A DNA stretch of 64,000 nt from positions 186,001 to 250,000 of the forward strand of contig NZ_KB899493.1 in NCBI RefSeq assembly GCF_000378245.1. Reading direction: 5' to 3'. The position numbers and the translations under genes were made by a program. The notes under the pieces are model-generated. The model searched no databases. It saw nothing but the letters and a program-made list of their open reading frames with translations, and was not told the origin of the DNA. The first letter of the stretch is position 1. Every line of letters starts with the position of its first letter. The stretch is from Aromatoleum toluclasticum ATCC 700605 (GTDB lineage: Bacteria; Pseudomonadota; Gammaproteobacteria; Burkholderiales; Rhodocyclaceae). Shown here in pieces: positions 19,766-30,561 of the stretch.

Positions 19766-21006
19766 ACACCACTCCGAAATCGACCCCGATCCACGCGCCG
19801 ATGACGCAGTTCCCTGTGCGCGACGGTGAGCTCGTCGTCGGCGGGGTTCCGCTCACCCGCCTCGCCGCACGCGTCGGACAGACGCCCTTCTACGCCTACG
19901 ACCGGCATCTGCTGGGCGCTCGAGTCGGCGAACTGCGCGCGGCGCTGCCCGAGGCGATAGATCTCCACTATGCGGTCAAGGCAAATCCGATGCCCGCGCT
20001 GGTGGGCCATATGGCGGAACTCGTGGACGGGCTCGACGTTGCGTCGGCCGGCGAACTGCGCGTCGCACTCGACGCCGGCTGTCCGTCCGGCGACATCAGT
20101 TTCGCCGGTCCCGGCAAGCGGGATTGCGAGCTCGAACAGGCGGTCGCCGCGGGCGTGTTGCTCAACGTCGAGTCGGCGGGCGAACTGCGGCGTCTGGCAG
20201 ACATTTCCGCCCGCCTCGGCTGGCCCGCGCGCGTCGCCCTGCGCGTGAATCCCGACTTCGAACTGAAGAGTTCGGGCATGAAGATGGGGGGCGGCCCCAA
20301 GCCCTTCGGCATCGACGCGGAGGCCGTGCCGGAGCTCCTCGCCGAAGTCGGGCGACTCGGACTCGCGTTCGAAGGCTTCCACCTGTTCGCCGGCTCGCAG
20401 AATTTGCGTGCAGAAGCGATCGTCGAGGCACAGCGGAAGAGCTTCGAACTCGCGCTGCGCCTCGCCGACGCGGCCCCCGCCCCCGTGCGCGTACTGAACC
20501 TCGGCGGCGGCTTCGGCATTCCCTACTTTCCGGGCGAAACGCGCCTCGACCTGGCGCCGATCGGAGCGAATCTCGCGGACCTCGCACACCGCGCGGAAGC
20601 GCGCATGCCGGCGGCGACGCTCGTCATCGAGCTCGGACGCTACCTGGTTGGCGAGGCCGGCCTCTACGTCTGCCGCGTCGTCGAGCGCAAGATCTCGCGC
20701 GGTCAGGTCTTCCTCGTTTGCGACGGCGGCCTGCATCACCATCTGTCGGCCTCGGGCAACTTCGGCCAGGTCATCCGCAAGAACTACCCCGCGACGATAG
20801 GCAACCGTGCCGATGCACCTCCCACCGAGGTGGCAACGGCGGTCGGACCTCTGTGCACCCCGCTCGACCTTCTCGCCGAACGGATGCCGCTACCCGAAAC
20901 GCAGGTCGGCGATCTGGTCGTGATCTTCCAGTCCGGCGCCTACGGCGCGAGCGCGAGCCCGCAGGCCTTTCTCGGACATCCACCGGCAATCGAAGTGCTC
21001 GTCTGA
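19762..21006 (+). CDS. PLP-dependent decarboxylase, exosortase A-associated type
   Basis: Alanine racemase-fold (group IV) decarboxylase of 414 residues, related to diaminopimelate decarboxylase LysA. The PLP Lys lies in DLHYAVKANPMP near residue 73, the phosphate-binding Gly-rich segment is LNLGGGFGIPYF, and the C-terminal motifs are VGPLCTPLD and QSGAYGASASPQAFLGHP. The last segment is the form I recall from the exosortase A-associated decarboxylases. It starts with GTG at 19762, overlapping the ligase stop, so the two are coupled. Likely it decarboxylates an amino acid that is then activated by the ligase; that is inference. It converges with groEL. Confidence 0.85.
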   Translation: MNTTPKSTPIHAPMTQFPVRDGELVVGGVPLTRLAARVGQTPFYAYDRHLLGARVGELRAALPEAIDLHYAVKANPMPALVGHMAELVDGLDVASAGELRVALDAGCPSGDISFAGPGKRDCELEQAVAAGVLLNVESAGELRRLADISARLGWPARVALRVNPDFELKSSGMKMGGGPKPFGIDAEAVPELLAEVGRLGLAFEGFHLFAGSQNLRAEAIVEAQRKSFELALRLADAAPAPVRVLNLGGGFGIPYFPGETRLDLAPIGANLADLAHRAEARMPAATLVIELGRYLVGEAGLYVCRVVERKISRGQVFLVCDGGLHHHLSASGNFGQVIRKNYPATIGNRADAPPTEVATAVGPLCTPLDLLAERMPLPETQVGDLVVIFQSGAYGASASPQAFLGHPPAIEVLV

Positions 21007-21009
21007 GCG

Positions 21010-21111
21010 CAACGGCAGGGTCACCCTCACGCAGCTGCGCTTCGCTTCGTTCGCTGTGATCAACTTACGGCGGGACTTGCACCCGCAGGAGTGCCCCCAT
21101 GCTGGGCGCAC
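21010..21111 (-). mobile_element. Probable 5'-end remnant of a group II intron
   Basis: Read on the minus strand from 21111, the sequence starts GTGCGCCCAGCATGGGGGCA, followed by a GCGGG-TGCAAGT-CCCGC hairpin and GTAAGTTGATCAC. This is how bacterial group II introns begin (GUGCGCCC, then domain I with the GGGUGCAAGUCCC stem). It abuts the T-rich tail of the groEL terminator, the type of site used by class C introns. About 100 bases remain before the decarboxylase stop; no reverse transcriptase, domain V or domain VI follows in the window. Confidence 0.65.
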
Positions 21112-21145
21112 AAACGAAACGGCCCCGCCGAAGCGAGGCCGTTTC
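21110..21145 (-). terminator. Intrinsic terminator of groESL
   Basis: On the minus strand GAAACGGCC (21145-21137) pairs with GGCCGTTTC (21124-21116) around a 12-base loop, followed by GTTT. It lies about 47 bases beyond the groEL stop and directly before the intron-like sequence. Confidence 0.8.
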
Positions 21146-21192
21146 CGGCCGGGCCCGCAGGCCCGGAGGGTGAGCTGGCGCTCAGACCGGCA

Positions 21193-22851
<1,659 letters not shown>

Positions 22852-22892
22852 TCATTGCTCCTTCGATTCGTTTGACGGGGCTAGCGGGAGGC

Positions 22893-23183
22893 TCAGGCCT
22901 CGACCACGCCCATGATGTCTTCTTCGCGCATGACGAGCAGCTCGTCGCCTTCGACCTTGACGGTCTGGCCGGCGTACTTGCCGAACAGGACCTTGTCGCC
23001 AACCTTGACGGCCATCGGGCGGACCTTGCCGTCGTCGAGGATCTTGCCGTTGCCGACAGCCAGGACTTCGCCCTGATCGGGCTTCTCGCCGGCGGAGTCG
23101 GGGATGACGATGCCGCTGGCGGTCTTGCGTTCGGCTTCGAGGCGCTTGACGATCACGCGATCATGCAAGGGACGGATTTTCAT
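22893..23183 (-). CDS. groES: Co-chaperonin GroES (10 kDa)
   Basis: Heptameric lid of the GroEL chamber, 96 residues. It starts [14 protein letters not shown] and contains the mobile loop [16 protein letters not shown] and the roof segment near [12 protein letters not shown]. The ATG at 23183 has AAGGAG upstream on the minus strand; an upstream in-frame extension to 23273 would cover the CIRCE element and is rejected. First gene of the groESL operon. Confidence 0.98.
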   Translation of the reverse strand: MKIRPLHDRVIVKRLEAERKTASGIVIPDSAGEKPDQGEVLAVGNGKILDDGKVRPMAVKVGDKVLFGKYAGQTVKVEGDELLVMREEDIMGVVEA

Positions 23184-23266
23184 TGACTCACTCCTTGTTA
23201 TCACATCGAGCACGGGACATGGCCCGTCTGGAAAATTCGCTTGGGCCTGGGGGTCTACCCGGGCCG

Positions 23267-23293
23267 TTAGCACTCACTGCCAACGAGTGCTAA
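23267..23293 (-). promoter_or_regulatory. CIRCE operator (HrcA binding site)
   Basis: A perfect inverted repeat TTAGCACTC (23267-23275), nine-base spacer, GAGTGCTAA (23285-23293). This is the exact CIRCE consensus bound by the heat shock repressor HrcA. It lies 84 bases upstream of the groES start, immediately after the -10 region. Confidence 0.96.
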
Positions 23294-23294
23294 T

Positions 23295-23322
23295 AATAGG
23301 GACGCACTTTTGGGATTTCAAG
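23295..23322 (-). promoter_or_regulatory. Sigma-32-like promoter of groESL
   Basis: On the minus strand CTTGAAA (23322-23316), 14 bases, then CCCTATT (23301-23295). This is close to the sigma-32 consensus CTTGAAA-N13/14-CCCCATNT. The overlapping TATTAT could also serve a sigma-70 form. The -10 adjoins CIRCE, so the repressor would block this promoter. Confidence 0.7.
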
Positions 23323-23727
23323 TGCAGGACGGTGAGAAATGTTGACCGGCCGACTCTGAACCGGCAGCCGGACCGCAAAAGGGCTCGGGCAGCCCTTGCC
23401 GATACCTGACGCCGCCCGCCTGCGCGGGGCGCAGCAAACTCCGCGCCGGCGGCGAGAACGGCAACATCCGGCCGGCACCGTTCCAACAAGTGACGAAGGC
23501 GCACAAGTCCCTTCGAAGATGTCGTTTGCCCCGGTTTGCCTTGTTGCATAGGATGAACCGGAAAAGAATCCCCGACTCGCCCTTCAGCAGAGGGATGACG
23601 GGTAACTTCCAGCGTATCGGAACATAAAGGGACGAGATCTCGCCCGTACGGCTGCAGTTCACTATTTTCACAACACACCTCCCGGCCACTGTGTGCCCCG
23701 GGAGCTTTCCGAAAATCGGGACCACCC
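23323..23727. other. Gap of about 400 bases without a recognised gene
   Basis: Between the groESL promoter and the CoA-transferase start. Both strands have open stretches but none with a family-like protein or a convincing start. It presumably holds the promoter of the CoA-transferase gene; I cannot point to a clear one. Confidence 0.4.
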
Positions 23728-24951
23728 ATGGCAAGCGCTCTTTCGCACATCCGCGTACTGGACCTTTCGCGAATACTCGCAGGCCCGTGGTGCAGCCAGA
23801 TGCTCGCCGACCTGGGCGCCGACGTGATCAAGGTCGAGCGCCCCGGCGCAGGCGACGACACCCGCGGGTGGGGGCCGCCGTGGCTGAAGGACGAGCACGG
23901 CGCCGACACCGACGTCGCGGCCTACTACCTGTGCGCCAACCGCAACAAGCGTTCGGTGACGATCGACATCACGCGCCCCGAGGGCCAGGATCTCGTGAGA
24001 CGGCTCGCTGCCCGGTCCGACGTCGTGATCGAGAACTTCAAGGTCGGCGGACTCGAACAGTACGGGCTCGATTACGCAGCGCTCAAGGCGGTCAATCCGC
24101 GCCTCGTATATTGCTCGGTGACCGGCTTCGGCCAGGATGGCCCCTACGCGCCACGCGCCGGTTACGACTTCCTGATCCAGGGTCTGGGCGGCTTGATGAG
24201 CGTTACCGGCCGCCCCGACGGGGAGGAAGGCGGCGGCCCGATGAAGGCCGGCGTGGCGCTGACCGACATCCTCACCGGACTGTACGCCTCGAACGCGATC
24301 CTCGCCGCGCTGGCCTGGCGCGAGCGCAGCGGCGAAGGCCAATACATCGACCTCGCCTTGCTGGACGTACAGGTCGCCTGCCTCGCAAACCAGGCGGCGA
24401 ACTACCTCGCGACCGGCCGCTCGCCCGGAAGGCTCGGCAATGCGCATCCGAACATCGTGCCGTATCAGGACTTTCCCACCGCCGACGGCTACATGATCCT
24501 TGCCATCGGCAACGACGGGCAGTTCGCGCGCTTCTGCACCGAAGCGGGCCGCCCGGAGCTGGCCGCCGACCCGCGCTTTGCGACCAACGCGGAACGGGTC
24601 AGGCACCGCACCACGCTGATTCCGCAGCTGAAGCGGCTCACGGTGATGCGCAGCACGGCCGCCTGGATCGCGGCGCTGGAGTCCCTCGCGGTCCCCTGCG
24701 GCCCGATCAATACGCTGGCGGACGTCTTCGCCGACCCGCAGGTGCAGGCGCGCGGCCTGAAGGTGACGATGCCGCACCCGGCCGCCGGCACGGTGCCGCT
24801 CGTGGCGAACCCCATGAAGCTGTCGGCGACGCCGCCGGATTACCGCCTTCCGCCCCCCGCGCTCGGCGAACATACCGCCGAGATCCTGAGCGGAAGGCTG
24901 GGCCTGAAGGACGAGGAGATCGCCCGTCTGCACGCCGACGGCGTGCTCTGA
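23728..24951 (+). CDS. CaiB/BaiF family (family III) CoA-transferase
   Basis: A 407-residue enzyme moving CoA between acyl groups. It begins with the family pattern HIRVLDLSRILAGPWCSQMLADLGADVIKVERPG, followed by NRNKRSVTIDI and the catalytic Asp region (GVALTDILTGLYAS, near residue 180). The C-terminal half has PNIVPYQDFPTADGY, also typical. These enzymes act without ATP in degradation of carnitine, oxalate, succinyl-aromatics and others; nothing nearby fixes the substrate. It converges with tyrB, with 27 bases between stops. Confidence 0.92.
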   Translation: MASALSHIRVLDLSRILAGPWCSQMLADLGADVIKVERPGAGDDTRGWGPPWLKDEHGADTDVAAYYLCANRNKRSVTIDITRPEGQDLVRRLAARSDVVIENFKVGGLEQYGLDYAALKAVNPRLVYCSVTGFGQDGPYAPRAGYDFLIQGLGGLMSVTGRPDGEEGGGPMKAGVALTDILTGLYASNAILAALAWRERSGEGQYIDLALLDVQVACLANQAANYLATGRSPGRLGNAHPNIVPYQDFPTADGYMILAIGNDGQFARFCTEAGRPELAADPRFATNAERVRHRTTLIPQLKRLTVMRSTAAWIAALESLAVPCGPINTLADVFADPQVQARGLKVTMPHPAAGTVPLVANPMKLSATPPDYRLPPPALGEHTAEILSGRLGLKDEEIARLHADGVL

Positions 24952-24978
24952 ATCTCCCGCCCTTCAGCCCGCGCGATC

Positions 24979-26175
24979 TCAGTCCTTGAGGACCGCAGCC
25001 ATCGCTTCGGCGACGTAAGCGACGTTGCGCGTGTTGAGGCCGGCGACGCACATGCGGCCTGAGCGCACCAGGTACACGGCGAATTCCTCGCGCAGGCGGT
25101 CGACCTGCGCGGGGCTCAGGCCGGTGTAGCTGAACATGCCGCGCTGCGTGATGAAGTAGCTGAAGTCGCGCCCCGGCACGCGCGCGCTGATGACGTCGAA
25201 GAGCTTCTGGCGCATCGCGCGGATGCGGTCGCGCATCGCGTCGACTTCGCCCGTCCATTCCCCGTACAACGCGGGGTCGTCCATCACCATCGCGGTGACG
25301 CGCCCGCCGTGGAAGGGGGGGCTGGAGTAGTTGCGGCGCACGGTGAATTTCATCTGGCCGAGCACGCGCGAAGCTTCCTCGGCGTCCTTGCACACGATGG
25401 ACAGACCACCGCAGCGCTCGCCGTAGAACGACAGGTTCTTCGAGAAGGAGTTGCTGACGAGGAAGCTCACGCCGGCATCGGCGAGCGCGCGGATCGCGAA
25501 GGCGTCGTCGTCGAGGCTGTCGCCGAAGCCCTGGTAGGCGATGTCGAGGAAGGGAATGAGGCTGCGCTCCTTCGCGACGGCGATCACCTGGCGCCACTGC
25601 TCCTGCGACAGGTCTACGCCGGTCGGGTTGTGGCAGCAGGGGTGCAGCAGGACGATGCTGCGCGCCGGCAGGGTCTTCAGCTTCGCGAGCATGTCGGCGA
25701 AGCGCACGCCGCCGGTCGCCGCGTCGTAATAGGGGTAGTCATTCACGGCGATGCCGGCGCCCTCGAAGATCGAGCGGTGGTTGTCCCAGGTCGGATCGCT
25801 GACCCACACCTCGCTCGCGGGGAAATAACGCTTGAGCAGGTCGGCGCCGACCTTCAGCGCGCCCGAGCCACCGATGGTCTGGATCGTGGCGATGCGCCCC
25901 GCCTTCAGCGCGGGGTGTTCCGGGCCGAACAGCAGGCGTTGCACGGCCGCGCGGTAGTCCGCGGCGCCTTCCATCGGCAGGTAGGAGCGCGGCAGCGGCG
26001 TCGCGGCGAGCGCGACCTCGGCCTTGCGCACGGAACCGAGCAGCGGGATGCGGCCCTCCTCGTCGTAGTACAGGCCGATGCCGAGATTGACCTTCTGCGC
26101 GCGCGGATCCTGCATGAAGGTTTCGACGAGGGTGAGGATGGGGTCGCCGGGATAGGCGTCGACGTGTTCGAACAT
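24979..26175 (-). CDS. tyrB: Aromatic amino acid aminotransferase (class I)
   Basis: PLP-dependent transaminase of 398 residues of the AspC/TyrB group (fold type I, subgroup I-alpha). The start [14 protein letters not shown], the segment [29 protein letters not shown] and the PLP lysine in [16 protein letters not shown] are clear. IGLYYDEEG and [11 protein letters not shown] favour TyrB over AspC, but both reactions are possible. ATG 26175 is used; an in-frame TTG two codons upstream is less likely. Confidence 0.9.
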   Translation of the reverse strand: MFEHVDAYPGDPILTLVETFMQDPRAQKVNLGIGLYYDEEGRIPLLGSVRKAEVALAATPLPRSYLPMEGAADYRAAVQRLLFGPEHPALKAGRIATIQTIGGSGALKVGADLLKRYFPASEVWVSDPTWDNHRSIFEGAGIAVNDYPYYDAATGGVRFADMLAKLKTLPARSIVLLHPCCHNPTGVDLSQEQWRQVIAVAKERSLIPFLDIAYQGFGDSLDDDAFAIRALADAGVSFLVSNSFSKNLSFYGERCGGLSIVCKDAEEASRVLGQMKFTVRRNYSSPPFHGGRVTAMVMDDPALYGEWTGEVDAMRDRIRAMRQKLFDVISARVPGRDFSYFITQRGMFSYTGLSPAQVDRLREEFAVYLVRSGRMCVAGLNTRNVAYVAEAMAAVLKD

Positions 26176-26491
26176 GGGCAAGCGGCTCCGCGGTGATCAG
26201 TCGGGTTAAGCGGTCGAGTTGAGCGGTCGGGTTGAACGTCGCTGGCAGCGGCGCCGAAGCGACACGGCACACGCAGACGGCAAGTTCGGGAGTGTATCCG
26301 ATCGGGTCCGCGCGTCGCCCATCGAAGCGGCCGGGCATCGGCCGGGGCTCGCGGGGCCAGATACGGGCACTGATGATTGCCCGCACCGCAGGGCACCGCC
26401 GAGCGGGTCGAAGACCATCCCTACGACATGGAAATGGTAACTTTGTGTGACAATAGCGCGACTACGTCTTAGGTTATAGCTTCACGAACGG
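26176..26491. other. Divergent intergenic region with short direct repeats
   Basis: Separates tyrB from the c-di-GMP operon. At 26210-26222 and 26223-26235 there are two adjacent copies of a 13-base unit (GCGGTCGAGTTGA / GCGGTCGGGTTGA), with a third, poorer copy just before. They could be a regulator site or chance expansion. No gene is evident. Confidence 0.4.
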
Positions 26492-27964
26492 ATGCCAGCT
26501 GCGATGCCTTCACGAAGATTCCTTGTTCTGCTGCTCGCTACCGTCCTGGGCGCAATCGGGGCGCTCGCCGCTCCTGCCGCATCGGCCGGCGAGCAGGCCT
26601 ACAAGGCGGTGGCCGCGGTGCGCAAGCTGATCGCATCGGGTCAGGTGCCGGCGGGCTCGCGGCTCACCCTGGGGTTCAAGCAGGGCAACGTCAATGCCTT
26701 CCTCGGCAGCGAACTGGCGTTGCAGAAGGAATGGGAGAGCCTGACCGGCATCGTGCTCGACGTGCACATCGTGCCGCAGCAGCCGATCCGGGAGACGCTG
26801 CGCAGCACGCCCGACATCGACATCGCGGTGGCGCGCAACCACGAGTATCCCGATCTGCTGGCCGACGGGCTGATCACCGAGATCGGGCCGTTCATGGCCG
26901 AATACGGCTACCGCTTCGACGACAACACGACCGAAGGGTACATCCGTCCGGAACTGCAATCGAAGGTGGGCGAGCGTACCGTCGCCATTCCGGCCGACGG
27001 CGACGTGGTGCTGCTGTACCTGCGTCGCGACCTGATGGAAGACCCGCAGGAGCAGGCAGCCTTTCGCAAGACTACCGGGCATGCGCTCGCGCCACCGAAG
27101 ACCTGGACGGAGTACGAGGAGCTGGTGCGCTTCTTCCACCGTCCAGCGCAGGGCCTTTACGGTGCGGGCGAGGAACGCGACGAGGAAGGCGCCTGGATGT
27201 ACTGGACGCCACGCTTCCTGTCTTCGGCCGCGCCGCACGCAGAGCTGTTCGACGAGCAGATGCGGCCGCGCCTCACCACGCCCGGCGCCATCGCCGCAAC
27301 CGAAAGCTACCTCGCGCTGGTGAAATATTCGCCGCCGGGCATCACCGACCCCGGGCGGAACTACAATTTCACGCTGCCGCTGTTTGCCCAGGGCAAGACT
27401 TTCGCGACGATGAACACCATCGCCGCCGCCCGCATGTTCAACGCCGAAGGCTCGGCGGTACGCGGCAAATTCGTCGCCGCCCCCCTGCCCGGCAGCCGCG
27501 TGGACAACCGCATCGTGCGGCACAACACGCTGATCTACGGCAACAATCTCGTGATTCCGAAGTCGGCCCGCAATGCGCGCCTCGCCTTCCTGTACGCCAT
27601 GTGGCTGACCGACCCCGACGTATCGACGCGCTCGATCGGCGTGGCGGGCGGATTTACCGACCCGTATCGCTGGAACCACCTGCGCGACGCGCGCATCCGC
27701 AAGATCTACACACCGGAAGTGCTCGCCGTCTTCGGCGCTGAATGGGCCGTGACGCAGCCGGCCGGCACCGGACTGCGCGGCGATGCACAGTATCTCGCCG
27801 CGCTCGACCGCAACCTGACCGCCGCCGCCCGCGGCGAGATCGGCGCGCAGGAGGCGATGAGCCGTACCAGCGCCGAGTGGGAACAGATCACGGAGAAGCT
27901 TGGCCGAGCCGAGCAGATCCGCCAGTGGGCGGAGTTCCGTCGCGAGTTCGGTAATCGCCAATGA
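26492..27964 (+). CDS. Periplasmic solute-binding protein (ABC family 1 type), linked to a c-di-GMP sensor
   Basis: A 490-residue exported protein: signal peptide at residues 1-32 (hydrophobic core LVLLLATVLGAIGALAAPA, cut after ASA), then an extracellular solute-binding protein family 1 fold. Features include LTLGFKQGNVNAFLGSELALQKEWESLTGI at the N-lobe, IPADGDVVLLYLRRDLMEDP, and TMNTIAAARMF. No ABC permease or ATPase gene is near. Its stop overlaps the next gene (ATGA), which encodes a membrane GGDEF-EAL sensor, so it more likely presents a ligand to that sensor than feeds a transporter. The ligand, perhaps a sugar or polyol, is unknown. ATG 26504 is a possible alternative start. Confidence 0.82.
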   Translation: MPAAMPSRRFLVLLLATVLGAIGALAAPAASAGEQAYKAVAAVRKLIASGQVPAGSRLTLGFKQGNVNAFLGSELALQKEWESLTGIVLDVHIVPQQPIRETLRSTPDIDIAVARNHEYPDLLADGLITEIGPFMAEYGYRFDDNTTEGYIRPELQSKVGERTVAIPADGDVVLLYLRRDLMEDPQEQAAFRKTTGHALAPPKTWTEYEELVRFFHRPAQGLYGAGEERDEEGAWMYWTPRFLSSAAPHAELFDEQMRPRLTTPGAIAATESYLALVKYSPPGITDPGRNYNFTLPLFAQGKTFATMNTIAAARMFNAEGSAVRGKFVAAPLPGSRVDNRIVRHNTLIYGNNLVIPKSARNARLAFLYAMWLTDPDVSTRSIGVAGGFTDPYRWNHLRDARIRKIYTPEVLAVFGAEWAVTQPAGTGLRGDAQYLAALDRNLTAAARGEIGAQEAMSRTSAEWEQITEKLGRAEQIRQWAEFRREFGNRQ

Positions 27965-30555
27965 ATCTGCCGCATGCACCCTCCCCGGCTGTCGCCGTGC
28001 CAACGCGGCGGAGCCCCTTCCGCCAATCGCTGCTGGTGCGGCTGTCCACGATGTTCGCGCTCGGGGGCCTGCTCGTGGCGGCAATCCTGCTGATCGGCAA
28101 CCGCGTTCTCGACGATGCGAAGCAGCGGCTCGAAAATACCGTCATCCGCCAGGTACAACCACTCGCTGCGACCCATCGCCTGCAGACGCGCAGCAACGAA
28201 CTGCGCACGCTGGAGCTCGAACTGCCCACGGTGCGAGACGTGTTCGCACTGCCGCAATACGCCGAACGCATGCAGGTCGAAATCGAGGCGATGACGGCGG
28301 AGCTCGCGCCTTTCCTGGCCGTCCTCGCGACCTCGCGCCCGGATGACGCGGCGCGGCTGGAAAGACACTGGGCCAACTACCGCGGCGACCTGCAGGAAGT
28401 CATCCACCTCGCGGGGAAGATGGACCTCGCTGCGGCGGAGGCGATCACCAGCACGCGCACGCGCACGGCGCATGCGGCGATATCGTCGATCCTGCGCGAA
28501 CTGGTCGGCGCAACCGAGCAGGCCGCAACCGAAGCCTATCGACAGGCGCGCGAAGAGCAGCAGCGGCAACAACGCTTCTTCCTCACGCTGTCGTTCGGCG
28601 GATTCCTGTTCCTCGCCGTGGGACTGGTCGTTTTCGCGCGCTCGCTCTCGCGCCGGCTGCGCACGGTGCGCGATGCCGCGACCAGGCTGGCCGCGGGCGA
28701 GGACCGCAAGCCGATCGCGATCTCCGGCGATGACGAGATCAGCGACCTGGGCCAGGCGTTCAACGCGATGCAGGAGATCGTCGTATCGCGCGAACAAAGC
28801 CTGCGCGCCGCCCAGGAGGAACTGGAGGATCGCGTCACGCAGCGCACGCAGGCGCTGGCGACGGCCAATTCGCGGCTGTGGATGCTGTCGCAGGCCGTCG
28901 AGCAGAACCCCATCGGGGTGCTGATCGCAGGCGCCGACCGGCGCGTGGAGTACGCCAATGCCGCCTATGTGCGCGTGACCGGCCGTCCGGCCGACACTCA
29001 GCTGGCGAGCTCGCTGCCGGAAGCGGCCGACCCGGAACGCAGCCGGGACGTCGACACGGAATTCCGCGCCGCCTTGCTGACCGCCGCGGACTGGGACGGC
29101 GAACGCCGCAGCCGCCGCCCCGACGGCAGCGAATACTGGGAGCACCTGCGCCTGGTCGCGATGCGCACCGAGCAGGGCCGGCCGGAGCACCTCCTGCTGA
29201 TGCGCGAGGACATCACCGAACGGCGAACGCAGGAAGAGAAGGTCGCCTACCAGGCCTATTACGACAGCCTCACGGCACTGCCCAACCGCACGCTGGCGCT
29301 CGACCGCCTGCAGCAGGCAACCGGGCGCGCGGCGCGCGAGGGCACGATGTGCGCCGTGATGTTCATCGACCTCGACAACTTCAAGCAGATCAACGACACG
29401 ATCGGCCACGTCGCCGGCGACGAGCTGCTGTGCCAGGCTGCCGTGCGGCTGCGCTCGGTGATCCGCGCCGAGGATACGGTCGCACGTCTGGGCGGCGACG
29501 AATTCCTCATCATCCTCGGTGTCGCGCAGGCGAACGATGCCGACGCGGCCGCAGCCAAGATCATCCAGGCCTTCACGCCGCCCTTCCAGATCGACGGGCG
29601 CGAGTTCGCCGCCTCGCCCAGCATCGGCGTATCGATCTTCCCCGACGACGGCAACGATCCGTCGGTGCTGCTGCGCAATGCCGACCTCGCGATGTACGAA
29701 GCGAAGGATGCGGGCCGCAACACCTTCCGCTTCTTCAACCAGAAGATCCACGACGACTCGGTCGCGCGCATGGAGATGGAGCGCGAGCTGCGCGGTGCGC
29801 TGGAGCGCGGGGAACTGCAGGTGCATTTCCAGCCGCTGGTGGCGGCGCGCGACGGCCGCTTGGTCGGAGCCGAGGCGTTGCTGCGCTGGACGCACCCGGT
29901 GCTCGGGCGTGTGCCGCCGGACCGTTTCATCCCCATCGCCGAACAGAGCGGGCTGATCGTGAGCATCGGCGACTGGGTGCTGGAACAGGCCTGTACCCAC
30001 GCGGCGCGCTGGCGCGAGGCCTGCGGCGGCGAATTCGTGATCGCTGTGAACGTCTCGCCGCGCCAGTTCGCCGCGCCCGGCCTCGTCGACACGATCCGGG
30101 CCTGCGTCGAGCGCCACGCGATTCCTCACCACCAGCTCGAGATCGAAGTCACCGAAGGGCTGCTGATCCGCAACCCGGCGGAAGTGCGCGAGGCGATGCT
30201 CGCGCTGGCGGCGATCGGCGTCACGGTCGCGCTCGACGACTTCGGCACCGGCTACTCGTCGCTGAGCTACCTGCGCGCCTTCCCCTTCCACACGATCAAG
30301 ATCGACCGCAGCTTCATCCGCGACCTCTCCGAGGACGCAGAGGACTGTGCGCTGGTCGTCGCGGCGATCCGCATGGCCCGCGCACTGGGCCTGCGCGTGG
30401 TCGCCGAGGGGGTGGAAACGGAGGTCCAGTCGCGCTTCCTCGCCCACCAGGAGTCGGACGTCCTGCAGGGCTATCTTTTCGGCCCGCCGATCCCGCCTGA
30501 AGATTTTGTCACCGATTGGGTGCACAATCCTACTCGTCGGGCATTCTCATCATGA
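27961..30555 (+). CDS. Membrane sensor with HAMP, PAS, GGDEF and EAL domains
   Basis: An 864-residue inner membrane c-di-GMP enzyme. Order: helix 1 (about 29-50), a periplasmic helical domain of about 150 residues, helix 2 (about 203-226), HAMP (to about 285), a PAS domain (about 305-410), GGDEF (about 425-590) and EAL (about 605-850). The cyclase site reads LGGDEFL (about 510-516) and is intact. The phosphodiesterase site has EAL at 638-640 in GAEALLRW, NVSPRQF, DDFGTGYSSLSYL and EGVET, all intact. Both activities are therefore possible. It is coupled by a four-base overlap to the solute-binding protein gene and stands six bases before an HD-GYP gene. Confidence 0.93.
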   Translation: MNLPHAPSPAVAVPTRRSPFRQSLLVRLSTMFALGGLLVAAILLIGNRVLDDAKQRLENTVIRQVQPLAATHRLQTRSNELRTLELELPTVRDVFALPQYAERMQVEIEAMTAELAPFLAVLATSRPDDAARLERHWANYRGDLQEVIHLAGKMDLAAAEAITSTRTRTAHAAISSILRELVGATEQAATEAYRQAREEQQRQQRFFLTLSFGGFLFLAVGLVVFARSLSRRLRTVRDAATRLAAGEDRKPIAISGDDEISDLGQAFNAMQEIVVSREQSLRAAQEELEDRVTQRTQALATANSRLWMLSQAVEQNPIGVLIAGADRRVEYANAAYVRVTGRPADTQLASSLPEAADPERSRDVDTEFRAALLTAADWDGERRSRRPDGSEYWEHLRLVAMRTEQGRPEHLLLMREDITERRTQEEKVAYQAYYDSLTALPNRTLALDRLQQATGRAAREGTMCAVMFIDLDNFKQINDTIGHVAGDELLCQAAVRLRSVIRAEDTVARLGGDEFLIILGVAQANDADAAAAKIIQAFTPPFQIDGREFAASPSIGVSIFPDDGNDPSVLLRNADLAMYEAKDAGRNTFRFFNQKIHDDSVARMEMERELRGALERGELQVHFQPLVAARDGRLVGAEALLRWTHPVLGRVPPDRFIPIAEQSGLIVSIGDWVLEQACTHAARWREACGGEFVIAVNVSPRQFAAPGLVDTIRACVERHAIPHHQLEIEVTEGLLIRNPAEVREAMLALAAIGVTVALDDFGTGYSSLSYLRAFPFHTIKIDRSFIRDLSEDAEDCALVVAAIRMARALGLRVVAEGVETEVQSRFLAHQESDVLQGYLFGPPIPPEDFVTDWVHNPTRRAFSS

Positions 30556-30561
30556 GAGGAC

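Noticed and set aside
23274..23909. Possible minus-strand gene upstream of groES
   Set aside because: It covers the CIRCE element and promoter and runs into the CoA-transferase gene; no family resemblance.
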